From: Sediminibacterium sp. KACHI17
Lineage (GTDB): Bacteria; Bacteroidota; Bacteroidia; Chitinophagales; Chitinophagaceae
Assembly: GCF_040362915.1 (NCBI RefSeq)
Contig: NZ_AP029612.1
Coordinates: 1,426,001-1,490,000, forward strand
Reading direction: 5' to 3'
Length of the DNA stretch: 64,000 nt
Shown: one piece after another, positions 37,471 through 46,409 of the stretch
Layout: the number at the start of each line of letters is the position of its first letter
How positions within the stretch are numbered: the first letter of the stretch is position 1
Position numbers and translations under genes: made by a program
Notes under the pieces: model-generated
Databases searched by the model: none
Told to the model about the DNA's origin: nothing
What the model saw: only the letters and a program-made list of their open reading frames with translations

Positions 37471-38624
37471 TTTATTGAATAAAATCTTTTTTTTATGATA
37501 CCATCTAAGTTTGTAGCCTTAAGTTGATCAATAATCATTGTTGAAGAATTCCCATTTCCATAAGGATTTTTCATCTCTTTCACCTTTTCAAGGAACTCTG
37601 TTGAAAATGCAGTTTGTATTGCTTTTATTATTGAATTTCGTTCAGGTTCACAATCAATCACACTTATTGCCCTCATTCTACCACGTTGTCTATCACCAAT
37701 ATTTATAGTCGGTTTTTTAAATGAAGGAACTTCAATAAGTCCACTAGATGAATTGCCGACCACTGCATCAACAAACTGTAACGACGAAAGATATTTAAGT
37801 TGACCCAGAGATATAGCTGCGGTTGCTTTATTTGGATGTGCTCTTACAAAAGAATCAATCATTTGAATAATGACTCGACCATCTGTATCTGCATTCGGTT
37901 TTGTAAATATTATCTTAAGATCTTCAAAATAAAGAATAGCATCTAGAAGAGCTTGAAATTGTTTTTCAGACGTTGCATTCTCGAGCGTTACTGGATGAAA
38001 AGTTACAATGATACTTTTCTTACCTAAATTAAAACCTATGGACTCTTCAAATGCTTTGCGATCCAATAAGGTTAATCTATTAATATTTTCAATCCCTAAT
38101 GCCCCAACATTGAATACCCGAGATGGTTCTTCTCCTAGTTGAATAACCCTATTTCTATATTCTTCTGAAGCTGTAAAATGTAAATGTGACATTTTGGTTA
38201 CAGCATGTCTTATGGACTCATCTATAAGACCTTCAGTAGACTCGCCACCATGGCAATGAGCAATCGGTATTTTACATACCATAGCAGCTGAAGCAGCAGC
38301 GAAAATTTCAAAACGATCCCCAAGAATTAAAATTACGTCTGGCGAAAGTCTTTGAAATACTTCTGCAAAAGAAATAATTCCTAATCCTATACTTTTTGAT
38401 ATACCAATAGTTGTATCAGAAGAAAGGAGAATCTCAACTTTTTCGTCTATTGTAAAACCATCGGACTCAATTTCTTTGTAAGTTAGTCCAAATTCAGAAG
38501 CAAGATGCATACCTGTTACACATACTTGAAGCTTCAGTAAAGGATCGTCCGAAATGCTTTTCATTGTCCAGTAAAGAAGACCGTATTCTGCTCGTGTACC
38601 AGTAACCACACAAATTTTTCTCAT
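37461..38624 (-). CDS. legG: hydrolysing sugar-nucleotide 2-epimerase (LegG/NeuC-like)
   Basis: A 387-aa protein of the UDP-GlcNAc 2-epimerase fold: KICVVTGTRAEYGLLYW (3-19), LILGDRFEIFAAA (about 99-111), HCHGGEST (about 122-129) and DAVVGNSSSGLIEVPSF (about 291-307), all diagnostic for the NeuC/LegG hydrolysing group. It would release the 2-epimerised 2,4-diacetamido sugar from its GDP-linked precursor as substrate for LegI. It lies directly downstream of legI with an ATGA overlap, as in known clusters. LegG is chosen over NeuC because legB, legC and ptmE are present. Confidence 0.93.
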   Translation of the reverse strand: MRKICVVTGTRAEYGLLYWTMKSISDDPLLKLQVCVTGMHLASEFGLTYKEIESDGFTIDEKVEILLSSDTTIGISKSIGLGIISFAEVFQRLSPDVILILGDRFEIFAAASAAMVCKIPIAHCHGGESTEGLIDESIRHAVTKMSHLHFTASEEYRNRVIQLGEEPSRVFNVGALGIENINRLTLLDRKAFEESIGFNLGKKSIIVTFHPVTLENATSEKQFQALLDAILYFEDLKIIFTKPNADTDGRVIIQMIDSFVRAHPNKATAAISLGQLKYLSSLQFVDAVVGNSSSGLIEVPSFKKPTINIGDRQRGRMRAISVIDCEPERNSIIKAIQTAFSTEFLEKVKEMKNPYGNGNSSTMIIDQLKATNLDGIIKKRFYSINCR

Positions 38625-39643
38625 TGAAAAAAAATTAAATCTACTAGTTGAAATGCTTTAACATCCTGTTGTAAAGTTTTACCAATCACATCGTCTATCT
38701 TCATAGGACTAATTCCATCTCCTGGGCGTAAAGCCACTAAATCGTTTTTTGATATGACACTCCCCTTGGTAAGGCTCTTAGAAAAGTGAAGACTTTTTCT
38801 TATTACCTTAATATTTTTTTTTTCTGAAACACTAGGTTCTTTATTTCCTGACCCAGCCATAGCTTGCTCTATATTTCTTATAGCACTTACCATATTCTTT
38901 AATTCAACTGGTTCAAGTGACGCTTTATGATCGGGACCTGGCATAGACTTATCAATCGTAAAGTGTTTCTCAATGACTTCAGCACCAAGCGCTACTGCTG
39001 CAATAGGCACTTCGATTCCCTCTGTGTGATCAGAATAACCCACGCGCACCTCAAGTAATTCTCTTATATTTTTCATTGCTAAAAGATTCACATCAGAAAA
39101 TGGCGTAGGATATTCTGTATTACAATGTAATACGGTTATATCCTTTTTTGGATACCCAGCTTCATAGAATATTTTCAACGCATCCTCAATTTCTTCCATA
39201 GAAGCCATTCCAGTAGAGATAATCACTGGTTTTTTTTTCAAAGCTATATGCTGAAGGTACAATCGGTTAGTAATTTCACCTGATGGAATCTTGAAAAAGG
39301 GAATACCGAGCTCGTCAAGAAAGTCTATACTATCTTCATCAAATCCAGTAGATAAAAAAGAAATACCTTTTGCTTTAGAATATTCTATTAGATTAGGATA
39401 CCATTGTGAAGGCATCTCTAAATCTTTAAGCATAGCATATTGTGAATCATCATGTTCGTTCGTATTCGCTATCTGATAATCAGCCTTTTTTGCAGATTTA
39501 TTTACAATCTTATCAGCTTTAAAAGTCTGAAATTTCACGAAATCAGCACCAGCATCAGCGGCAATTTCAATCAATTTTTTTGCAAACTCATAACTACCAT
39601 TATGATTTACGCCTGCTTCTGCTATTATAAGGGTCTTTTTCAT
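38621..39643 (-). CDS. legI: legionaminic acid synthase (LegI / NeuB family)
   Basis: A 340-aa NeuB-family synthase that condenses phosphoenolpyruvate with a 2,4-diacetamido-2,4,6-trideoxymannose-type sugar. N-terminal TIM barrel with AEAGVNHNGS (8-17), HCNTEYPTP, GYSDHTEG and GPDHKASLEP; C-terminal SAF domain from about residue 285 (KSLHFSKSLTKGSVI, LRPGDGI). It overlaps the acetyltransferase gene by 44 bases. Context (LegB, LegC, PtmE) identifies the product as a legionaminic- rather than sialic-acid type; pseudaminic acid is disfavoured because PseB/PseC/PseG-type genes are not seen. Confidence 0.93.
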   Translation of the reverse strand: MKKTLIIAEAGVNHNGSYEFAKKLIEIAADAGADFVKFQTFKADKIVNKSAKKADYQIANTNEHDDSQYAMLKDLEMPSQWYPNLIEYSKAKGISFLSTGFDEDSIDFLDELGIPFFKIPSGEITNRLYLQHIALKKKPVIISTGMASMEEIEDALKIFYEAGYPKKDITVLHCNTEYPTPFSDVNLLAMKNIRELLEVRVGYSDHTEGIEVPIAAVALGAEVIEKHFTIDKSMPGPDHKASLEPVELKNMVSAIRNIEQAMAGSGNKEPSVSEKKNIKVIRKSLHFSKSLTKGSVISKNDLVALRPGDGISPMKIDDVIGKTLQQDVKAFQLVDLIFFQ

Positions 39644-40277
39644 TTATGAGATTTTCTTTAGCTGGATTTCCCATTACAGTTTTGTTATCATATACATCAC
39701 GAATCACTACAGAACCAGCGGCAATCAAGCAATTATTGCCAATAAATAAATTTTGTATAATAGTAGCATTACTACCAATGAATGTGTTATCCAGCATACG
39801 AACACCCCCATTAATATAGGCACCGGTTGACACATGGCAATTATTTCCAATTTGAGTGTCATGTTCTATAACAGCACCAGTATTTATGATAGAATTTTCT
39901 CCAACAATAACTCCTGCATTAATTACTGCATTATGATGGATAACTGTCCCTGAATGGATTATTGCATGTTTAGATACAATAGCTTTCGGTGAAACAATAA
40001 CAGGAAGTTCCGCATTAGAAGCCTTCAAATTCATATACGTGATTCTACGAACATCATTTGACATTAAATGTCCTATCGCTACATGAAACGCATACCCTTT
40101 ACTAATGAAATTGGGTATATCAATATCTGTACCTACTATTGGATAACCTAATATTTCTTTTTCCATAAAATCAACCTTTTCGATAATACCCATTATCGAA
40201 AAGAGATCTCCTTGCTCTATTACGTCTATAACAGATTTACAATGCCCACCACCACCGATTAGAAGTATCTTTTTCAA
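39600..40277 (-). CDS. legH: NeuD/LegH-type sugar acetyltransferase
   Basis: A 225-aa sialic-acid-cluster acyltransferase: N-terminal small alpha/beta domain with GGGGHC (8-13) and a C-terminal left-handed beta-helix of hexapeptides (IHSGTVIHHNAVI, AVIEHDTQIG, TIIQNLFIG), with the catalytic His region in NTGAVIEHD. In this position, between LegC and LegI, the enzyme would acetylate the 4-amino group formed by LegC. The 44-base overlap with legI is unusual compared with the 1-14 base overlaps elsewhere; the C-terminal KDPYNSRSRRKS tail lies in it. Confidence 0.82.
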   Translation of the reverse strand: MKKILLIGGGGHCKSVIDVIEQGDLFSIMGIIEKVDFMEKEILGYPIVGTDIDIPNFISKGYAFHVAIGHLMSNDVRRITYMNLKASNAELPVIVSPKAIVSKHAIIHSGTVIHHNAVINAGVIVGENSIINTGAVIEHDTQIGNNCHVSTGAYINGGVRMLDNTFIGSNATIIQNLFIGNNCLIAAGSVVIRDVYDNKTVMGNPAKENLINEKDPYNSRSRRKS

Positions 40278-40281
40278 TTAT

Positions 40282-41424
40282 TTAAAGAATAACGCTACTT
40301 GGAATATTGACCAGCCTCTCACTCACCCATTCGCTGCTGCTCATATCTTCACAATAACTATTACTAAACATTTTAATCTTATGCATTAAACGCCACACTG
40401 GTCTCGTCATTACTAATTGATCATTTGAGTATTCCAAAAAAGCATCTCTTTCGCTTTTGTCAGAAAGGATGATAGCATTTAGCCAATAATTTGAATATGA
40501 ATCCTTTGGCTCTTGCATAAAAAGAATAGGATAGTCTTTAAAAAAACAATTATACTTCTCTGACAATCGTCTTTTAGATTCAACAAAACTATCTAACTGT
40601 TCCAACTGAGCACAGGCAAGAGCTGCATTAATGTTGGGCATACGGTAATTGTACCCAATCATGTCATGATCGAACTCCCAACGATGTGGTATTTTAGATT
40701 GTGTAGTCAAATGCTTTCCCAATTTTGCTAAATACTCATCATCTGTAAGAATTGCACCACCGCCACCGCTAGTAATTGTTTTATTCCCATTCAAGCTAAT
40801 TGTTCCTAAAAGTCCAAATGTACCGGTATGTTTCCCCTTATATCTACTGCCAATAGATTCTGCTGCATCCTCAACTAATGGTATTTTATGAACTTTACAG
40901 AGTTCAGTAATTTTTTCTAAATCTACCGGATGGCCAAATGTATGCATAGGTACGCACGCTGCGATACGTTTACCAGAAGGTATATGATAACAATTGTTAT
41001 CTTTTATTTCTGTTTTGCTCTCTAGAAAATCTGAAAGAGAGACACTACTCATACCAAGTGTTTGTTTATCAATATCAATAAATAAAGGATCCGCACCTAT
41101 ATAGGATATTGCGTTACAGGTAGCAATAAAAGAAAGAGATTGTGTAATAACTAATTCGTCTTTTTTGACGCCTGCAAGTATTAATGCTATATGTAATGCT
41201 GCCGTTCCATTTACAGTAGCTATAGCAAAGCGAGCTCCAGTATATTTAGCAATCCTATCCTCAAATTGGTCAACATATTGACCAACAGAAGAGACAAATG
41301 TTGAAGTAATAGCGTCAACTACATATTTACTTTCATTCCCTTGAAACCGGGGTTCATGAAGAGGTATAAACCCGGAAGATTTTTTAAAAAGGCGACGAAT
41401 TTCATCAATGATATCCTCAAACAT
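40282..41424 (-). CDS. legC: LegC-type PLP sugar aminotransferase
   Basis: A 380-aa DegT/DnrJ/EryC1-family aminotransferase that installs the C4 amine on a GDP-4-keto-6-deoxy-GlcNAc. The PLP lysine is K215 (SLNGNKTITSGGGG), the cofactor aspartate D186 (VEDAAES), and the phosphate-binding T/A segment is TVNGTAALHIA (70-80). The SFVSSVGxYVxxFE-like N-terminal segment is characteristic for LegC. The next gene upstream is LegB, whose product is its substrate. The start overlaps the LegB stop region by 8 bases. Confidence 0.92.
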   Translation of the reverse strand: MFEDIIDEIRRLFKKSSGFIPLHEPRFQGNESKYVVDAITSTFVSSVGQYVDQFEDRIAKYTGARFAIATVNGTAALHIALILAGVKKDELVITQSLSFIATCNAISYIGADPLFIDIDKQTLGMSSVSLSDFLESKTEIKDNNCYHIPSGKRIAACVPMHTFGHPVDLEKITELCKVHKIPLVEDAAESIGSRYKGKHTGTFGLLGTISLNGNKTITSGGGGAILTDDEYLAKLGKHLTTQSKIPHRWEFDHDMIGYNYRMPNINAALACAQLEQLDSFVESKRRLSEKYNCFFKDYPILFMQEPKDSYSNYWLNAIILSDKSERDAFLEYSNDQLVMTRPVWRLMHKIKMFSNSYCEDMSSSEWVSERLVNIPSSVIL

Positions 41425-42415
41425 TATAAATATTTGTTTTGTACTTTTCTAGATTTTCTTTTTGAGCTAGCCAATCAATTGTTTCATTAAGACCTTGATC
41501 TAACGTGTATTCCGGCTTCCAGCTAGTATATTCTTGTATTTTCGCATTTGAACCAAATAACCTTTCGACTTCGCTTTTTTCTGGTCTTAATCTTGTTACA
41601 TCAGATATAATTTTAGCATCGGGATTAATTTTCTTGATAATTTTCTTTGCTAAATCCTCAATTGATATTTCAGATTCAGTTGCTATGTTCACTTCGTGAC
41701 CAATTAATACATCTGAATTCGCTATCGCCAAAAATCCAGCCACTGTATCTTTTACAAATAACAAATCTCGAGTTGGGTGTAATGCCCCTAATTTAATTTC
41801 TGTATACCCTGCTAATAATTGTGATATAACTGTAGGAATTACAGCTCTAGCAGATTGTCTTGGCCCGTATGTATTAAATGGACGCACTATAGTTATTGGC
41901 AAATTAAAGCTCCTATAAAAAGAATCAGCTAAAAAATCTGCTCCGATTTTTGTAGCAGAATAAGGTGATTGCCCTTGCTTAGGATGTTCTTCAGTAATTG
42001 GTACAAACTTTGCCGTACCATAAACCTCTGATGTGGATGTTACCAATAATCTCTCAACATTATTATTTTTTGAAGCCTGTAATATATTAAGTGTGCCTTT
42101 AATATTTGTGTCTACATAACTATCTGGTGAATAATAGCTATATGGAATAGCTATAAGCGCTGCTAGATGAAAAATTACTTGCACTTCTTTCACAGCGTGG
42201 TGTACAGCATTAGGATCTCGAATGTCTCCACTAAAAATTTCAACTTTTTTCAAAGTTTCTTTTGGTAATGAGTCTAACCATCCCCATGAATTAAATGAAT
42301 TATAGTAGACGAATGCCCTTACATTTGCTCCATCAGAAACAAGTTTCTCTACCAGATGAGAGCCTATGAATCCATCTGCACCAGTTACAAGAACCTTTTT
42401 ATTTCTTAAACTCAT
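41417..42415 (-). CDS. legB: LegB-type GDP-HexNAc 4,6-dehydratase
   Basis: A 332-aa extended SDR with TGADGFIGSH (11-20), STSEVYG (127-133) and catalytic Y152-x3-K156 (PYSATK). The insertion YNSFNSWGWLD (38-48) is a recognisable LegB feature. It performs the first dedicated step, forming the 4-keto-6-deoxy intermediate for LegC. It overlaps the Wzz-like gene by 4 bases, placing the pathway directly after the export genes of the operon. Confidence 0.93.
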   Translation of the reverse strand: MSLRNKKVLVTGADGFIGSHLVEKLVSDGANVRAFVYYNSFNSWGWLDSLPKETLKKVEIFSGDIRDPNAVHHAVKEVQVIFHLAALIAIPYSYYSPDSYVDTNIKGTLNILQASKNNNVERLLVTSTSEVYGTAKFVPITEEHPKQGQSPYSATKIGADFLADSFYRSFNLPITIVRPFNTYGPRQSARAVIPTVISQLLAGYTEIKLGALHPTRDLLFVKDTVAGFLAIANSDVLIGHEVNIATESEISIEDLAKKIIKKINPDAKIISDVTRLRPEKSEVERLFGSNAKIQEYTSWKPEYTLDQGLNETIDWLAQKENLEKYKTNIYNV

Positions 42416-43542
42416 ATTGAATTATTTTTATTCTTATTGGCTTCAAGCCTTGCACTAACTATTAAACTTTGGATCAAAAATCTCCCACCATATAAGAAAA
42501 CAATAAAAAGCACCCCAAAAATACCTGCGCCTATGGTAGTTTTCAGAGTACTAATTTTTTCCCTTTTAAGTGGTAATACAGGTTTATCAATAATTTGAAT
42601 AAGTGGAGTTTCTTTCAATAAAGTAACTCTTGCCATTTCAAGGTTGGCAACTAGTTGTGTTAAAATTGCTGTATTTGCTTGAACATCAATTTGCCTTCTA
42701 ACTCCAGGTGTTTTCTTTTTAAGTAAAGCAGGATTCAAATTAAAAGTATTATCATTAGCCACAGCAACTCCACTAATTGCAGCATTTAATTCATTTCTAA
42801 TACTGTCGACTTGTTTCTCTAGAACTTGAACATTTAATTTAGCTTTCTTGCTTTTAGTTTCAATGTATAATTCTGAAACTTCCTTAGCAACATACTCGAC
42901 AAAGGCTTTAGCAAAAATTTCATCTTCAGAATGAAATTCTATCGCAAGAATGCTAGCTTTTTTTTCTTTTTGATAGATAATTAGACCTGATCCCGGAAAA
43001 ATAATTGATTCATATAAAAGCCCCATCACACTATCTTGTGTACGAGTAAATTTATTTTTATCCGAGAATACCCCGAAGGTTAGCGTGTCTAAGCTTTTTT
43101 CATCTTTCCATTTATGTTTATAGCCTTTGAATTGTAAATAATAATCTGCTAAGGAGACAAAATTGCCATTTTGCTCTATCGGATTTAAAAGTACTTTTTC
43201 AATTAATGTTCGACTTTTCATTAACTCCGCCAAGTTCGGTGCACTAAATGCACCGCCACCGTTCCCAGATCCAATATCAAAACCAAAAGTAGAGGCTATC
43301 CCCATGGCACCAGCTAATCCATTACTTTTTTCATCTTCTAAAGCGAATGTCAAAGTCGCACTATAGATTGTTTTCTGTTTCTTGGAATAGAAAAAACCAA
43401 GTATTGATGTAATTAAAAATGTAAGAAAAAGCGCATACCATCTTTTTTTTAGGAAATGAATAAATGTTTGGATTTTAATAATAATTTCTCCTACAGATAG
43501 TATATTTCCTTCAGGGTCTATCATCGATTTATGATCAGTCAT
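42412..43542 (-). CDS. Wzz-like chain-length protein (second copy)
   Basis: A 376-aa inner-membrane protein with helices near residues 36-54 (WYALFLTFLITSILGFFYS) and 340-362, a periplasmic region between them, and the proline motif (IIQIIDKPVLPLKREK) before the second helix. A glycine-rich, low-complexity stretch follows the first periplasmic strand (GAMGIASTFGFDIGSGNGGG). It parallels 2293-3384 in layout. Directly downstream of the SLBB porin, it should control chain length of the 31-kb operon's glycan. No kinase domain is attached. Confidence 0.85.
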   Translation of the reverse strand: MTDHKSMIDPEGNILSVGEIIIKIQTFIHFLKKRWYALFLTFLITSILGFFYSKKQKTIYSATLTFALEDEKSNGLAGAMGIASTFGFDIGSGNGGGAFSAPNLAELMKSRTLIEKVLLNPIEQNGNFVSLADYYLQFKGYKHKWKDEKSLDTLTFGVFSDKNKFTRTQDSVMGLLYESIIFPGSGLIIYQKEKKASILAIEFHSEDEIFAKAFVEYVAKEVSELYIETKSKKAKLNVQVLEKQVDSIRNELNAAISGVAVANDNTFNLNPALLKKKTPGVRRQIDVQANTAILTQLVANLEMARVTLLKETPLIQIIDKPVLPLKREKISTLKTTIGAGIFGVLFIVFLYGGRFLIQSLIVSARLEANKNKNNSI

Positions 43543-43575
43543 TATTATATTTTGAGTATTTCATAATATCAATTA

Positions 43576-46041
43576 CTATTTTAATATAGACAATAAAATT
43601 GCAGACAAACTTGCTAAACCTGTAGTAAACCCAACAATTTCAGTTGTAGTCATTCCCTTCCGTTGAGGTTTTTGAGGAACCACAATCTCGCTGCCAGGTA
43701 GTATTTTAGGATAAGATTTGAAAAATAAAAAACTTTTGCGGGTAGCGGCTTTCCCATTAGCATATATGACATATGATTTTTTTTTCCATGATTCTCCACT
43801 AAAGCCTCCAGCATTATTAACATAATCTCTGAGACTATTTTTTGGATTATATGGCACTTGAGACTCTAATAAAACGGCTCCACTGATTCTAACCTGTCCA
43901 TCAAACTTTGGCACGACAAGTTCATCATTCATACGTAAAACAATATCGTCAATCGATCCGGGGTTATTCATAATTCTAATAAGATCTAAAGGAACTTTGA
44001 CGAATTCTCTCTTGCTACTTTTATCAAGTTCACTTAATGTAGCTGTATCTTTACTAATAATACTTTTCTGGATTTCTTTAGCATCTTCTTTTTTATTTTT
44101 TTCTTCCACTGTCAGATAACGTTTAATATAAGATCCCTCAGGAAAGGCATCTGGCGTATAACCACCAGATCTCTTCAAAAGATCGCTCACTCTTTCGGTT
44201 CTGTTTCTTAACGCATAAGGGCCCGGGTATTGCACTTGACCTGAAACTATTACCGACTCCGGTAATGTATATCCGGCTTTTCTTCTTACAGTGATAACAT
44301 CGAAAGGCATAATAGTCACAGCACTAGCATTGGCACTTAGATCTCCGTCAATTTCTGCATTAATAATAGCACTTGCTCTATTATCAGTAAGTGCTATACT
44401 ATCTCTTTTAATTAAGCGAGCAATTTCAATATTTTTATAAGCGGCATCCGTAAATCCACCTGCTTGCAGAATGATATCCCGAAGTGTCAGGTTTTCGACA
44501 TAATTGTATTCTCCGGGTATTCTGATCTCGCCCTGTATAGTCACCTTAAAGGAATCTCTCAGATCTAAGACTGAACTAATTAATATTTCATCTTCACGTT
44601 TTAATGAAAGATTATGCATATCGTCACCAGACAAGGCTTTACGGACATCAAAAGAAAGAATGGATCTGCTAAGATCATTTTCTAGTCGCAATATTTGTGC
44701 CCTACCGGTATATGCATCTTCTTTTAAACCATCCGCTTTGCGGATCAAGTCTGCAACAGTTAATCCGGTTGTTAATTGATACACATCAGGTCTGAAAACT
44801 GCCCCATTGATCTTAACCCTGTTTTGAAAACGATTTAAAATTTTCGATACCACAAATAGATCACCCGACTCAGGTTGATATTGTTGGTACTCTGATGCAG
44901 GTACATCTTTTATTTTTCTTTCACGATCACTGTTTTGAAATACTTTTACGATAGCCGTGTAAGCTGTATCTGTAAAACCGGATGCGAATTCTAATACCTG
45001 TTGAAAACTCTCTCCGGGTAATACTTCAAAAATACCGGGTCTTTTCACCTGCCCCTGTAATTCTACTCTTTTTTTGTAAGCAGGAATACGAATCACATCA
45101 TTATCCTTCAACCCGATATTATCTGATTGATCGCCATTCAATAACATTCGATATAAATCAATCTTTCGCTCTACCTTATTATTGCGTACCAACTCGATTT
45201 CTCGAAAACTACCAAACTCTGTTGGACCACCAGCTACATACAATGCATTGAATACAGTAGACAAAGAAGACAACGTGTAATTACCTGGACGATTCGCACC
45301 AATCACCGTTACTTTAATACTTCTGATCTTATTCAGTGTAACAGATAATTTTGATCCCCCATTTTTTAAATAAGGATACACAGTATTACCCATCACTGTT
45401 TTTAATTTTTGTGTAGCGGCTTCAATAGTCAACCCAGCTACTCTTATCTGCCCAACATTGGGTATATTTACATTGCCTTCATCAGACACCAATAATTCAC
45501 CAGTATATTCTTGAACTCCATACACAGTCACCATCAATTCATCATCAGGCCCCAATATATAATTCAAGGGAGTAGCCAGTTTCAAATTTGGTTCGAAGTT
45601 GGGCGCCATGGAAGTATACAATTCTGAACCAAAGATCAATGGATTGATTAGCGGCTGAGGCTTTTTCTTTTCATATTGTTCCGAATCAAGAGAATCCTTA
45701 CTATTATTTTGCTTTTCAATCGTTTTACTAGCACCTTTCAAGTCTGATTTTAGTGCGCCAGTCGCTTTTTGACCTTGGACGCCGACATTTAACCTAACTT
45801 TTAATTTGGTAAATTCAGCCGCACTCATACCTTTAGCCAACGCGATTTGCTCTGCTTGCTCAATGGTAATCTTAGAGTCATTCAACTGGGCTTTCAATTT
45901 AGCAATATCAGCATCAGACAACTGATCTACTTTAATCGCACCTAGGTCTTTTCCTTTCAAAATATCCTGGGCCTGAACCGTAGTCACAGTCAGAAAGAAC
46001 AAAACGAAAATTGGAAACCTCAATAAAAAATGCATTTTCAT
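43576..46041 (-). CDS. SLBB-domain polysaccharide export outer-membrane protein (second copy)
   Basis: About 821 aa from the ATG at 46041 (MKMHFLLRFPIFVLFFLTV), chosen because it begins the signal peptide cleanly; an in-frame ATG at 46062 adds seven residues. After the signal peptide there is a Lys/Asp-rich N-terminal region of about 130 residues, then a polysaccharide-export domain (LATPLNYILGPDDELMVTVY) and at least five SLBB-type repeats (VIGANRPGNYTL, LQGQVKRPGIFEV, INGAVFRPDVYQL, IQGEIRIPGEYNY, VSGQVQYPGPYAL). The C-terminus is hydrophobic. It starts the operon. Confidence 0.92.
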   Translation of the reverse strand: MKMHFLLRFPIFVLFFLTVTTVQAQDILKGKDLGAIKVDQLSDADIAKLKAQLNDSKITIEQAEQIALAKGMSAAEFTKLKVRLNVGVQGQKATGALKSDLKGASKTIEKQNNSKDSLDSEQYEKKKPQPLINPLIFGSELYTSMAPNFEPNLKLATPLNYILGPDDELMVTVYGVQEYTGELLVSDEGNVNIPNVGQIRVAGLTIEAATQKLKTVMGNTVYPYLKNGGSKLSVTLNKIRSIKVTVIGANRPGNYTLSSLSTVFNALYVAGGPTEFGSFREIELVRNNKVERKIDLYRMLLNGDQSDNIGLKDNDVIRIPAYKKRVELQGQVKRPGIFEVLPGESFQQVLEFASGFTDTAYTAIVKVFQNSDRERKIKDVPASEYQQYQPESGDLFVVSKILNRFQNRVKINGAVFRPDVYQLTTGLTVADLIRKADGLKEDAYTGRAQILRLENDLSRSILSFDVRKALSGDDMHNLSLKREDEILISSVLDLRDSFKVTIQGEIRIPGEYNYVENLTLRDIILQAGGFTDAAYKNIEIARLIKRDSIALTDNRASAIINAEIDGDLSANASAVTIMPFDVITVRRKAGYTLPESVIVSGQVQYPGPYALRNRTERVSDLLKRSGGYTPDAFPEGSYIKRYLTVEEKNKKEDAKEIQKSIISKDTATLSELDKSSKREFVKVPLDLIRIMNNPGSIDDIVLRMNDELVVPKFDGQVRISGAVLLESQVPYNPKNSLRDYVNNAGGFSGESWKKKSYVIYANGKAATRKSFLFFKSYPKILPGSEIVVPQKPQRKGMTTTEIVGFTTGLASLSAILLSILK

Positions 46042-46062
46042 AGTCCTAATATAATGGTTCAA

Positions 46063-46409
46063 AACATGGCTTCGCCAACCTCAGTCACACTATGGTGAAA
46101 CCATGTACATAAAAGAGGGTATTTTGATACATTTTCCAGCCAATCTTAGCATAAAAAATGCCCAAAACGAAAAATTTGGAAAATCAATGCAATGTTAAGA
46201 AAATCAAAGCATAATAAACAACTGAACCGCTAAAATTGGGGGGGGTAAATTTAGTTCAGGTTGCAAATATAGGGGATGGGAGGATTTAAAAAATATTCTT
46301 ATTAGGAAAAGGTGATGGATATTAGGAGGAATAGGAATAGAAATCAAGTTTTAAGACAATAACACCCGTTCCGTCATCTTTAATAGTTAGCAGAGCCTAT
46401 CTATTTGTT
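46063..46409. other. intergenic region between fcl and the operon start
   Basis: AT-rich leader of the 31-kb operon. It holds a run of eight G (about 46238-46245), a CCATG...CATGG-like partial inverted repeat around 46070-46105, and a -7-like box. No coding frame was supported. No conserved JUMPstart/ops element was found. Confidence 0.55.
46264..46271 (-). promoter_or_regulatory. possible Bacteroidota -7 promoter box (TATATTTG)
   Basis: The - strand reads TATATTTG, matching TAnnTTTG, about 220 bases before the SLBB gene start, which would give a leader of about 200 bases. No clear TTG box was found at the expected distance, so this is weak. Confidence 0.3.

Larger units (their letters stand above)
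14857..46062 (-). other. single ~31-kb polysaccharide operon (about 30 genes)
   Basis: All genes from the SLBB porin (start near 46041) to the WbpM-like dehydratase (end 14857) are on the - strand with gaps of at most about 35 bp. Many junctions overlap by 4 bases as ATGA (for example 18708-18711, 23433-23436, 24701-24704, 34143-34146, 35899-35902, 38621-38624, 42412-42415). No intrinsic terminator was seen inside. The order is export, nonulosonate synthesis, amidino module, modification, glycosyl transfer, polymerase, flippase, initiation. Confidence 0.85.

Noticed and set aside
38621..39643. N-acetylneuraminate (sialic acid) synthase
   Set aside because: LegB, LegC and a CBS-domain PtmE are present, which belong to the legionaminic pathway; neuraminate needs none of them.
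46063..46409. JUMPstart/ops-type antitermination element for the long operon
   Set aside because: No GGCGGTAG-like motif was found; a long operon would be expected to need antitermination, but the sequence does not show a known signal.
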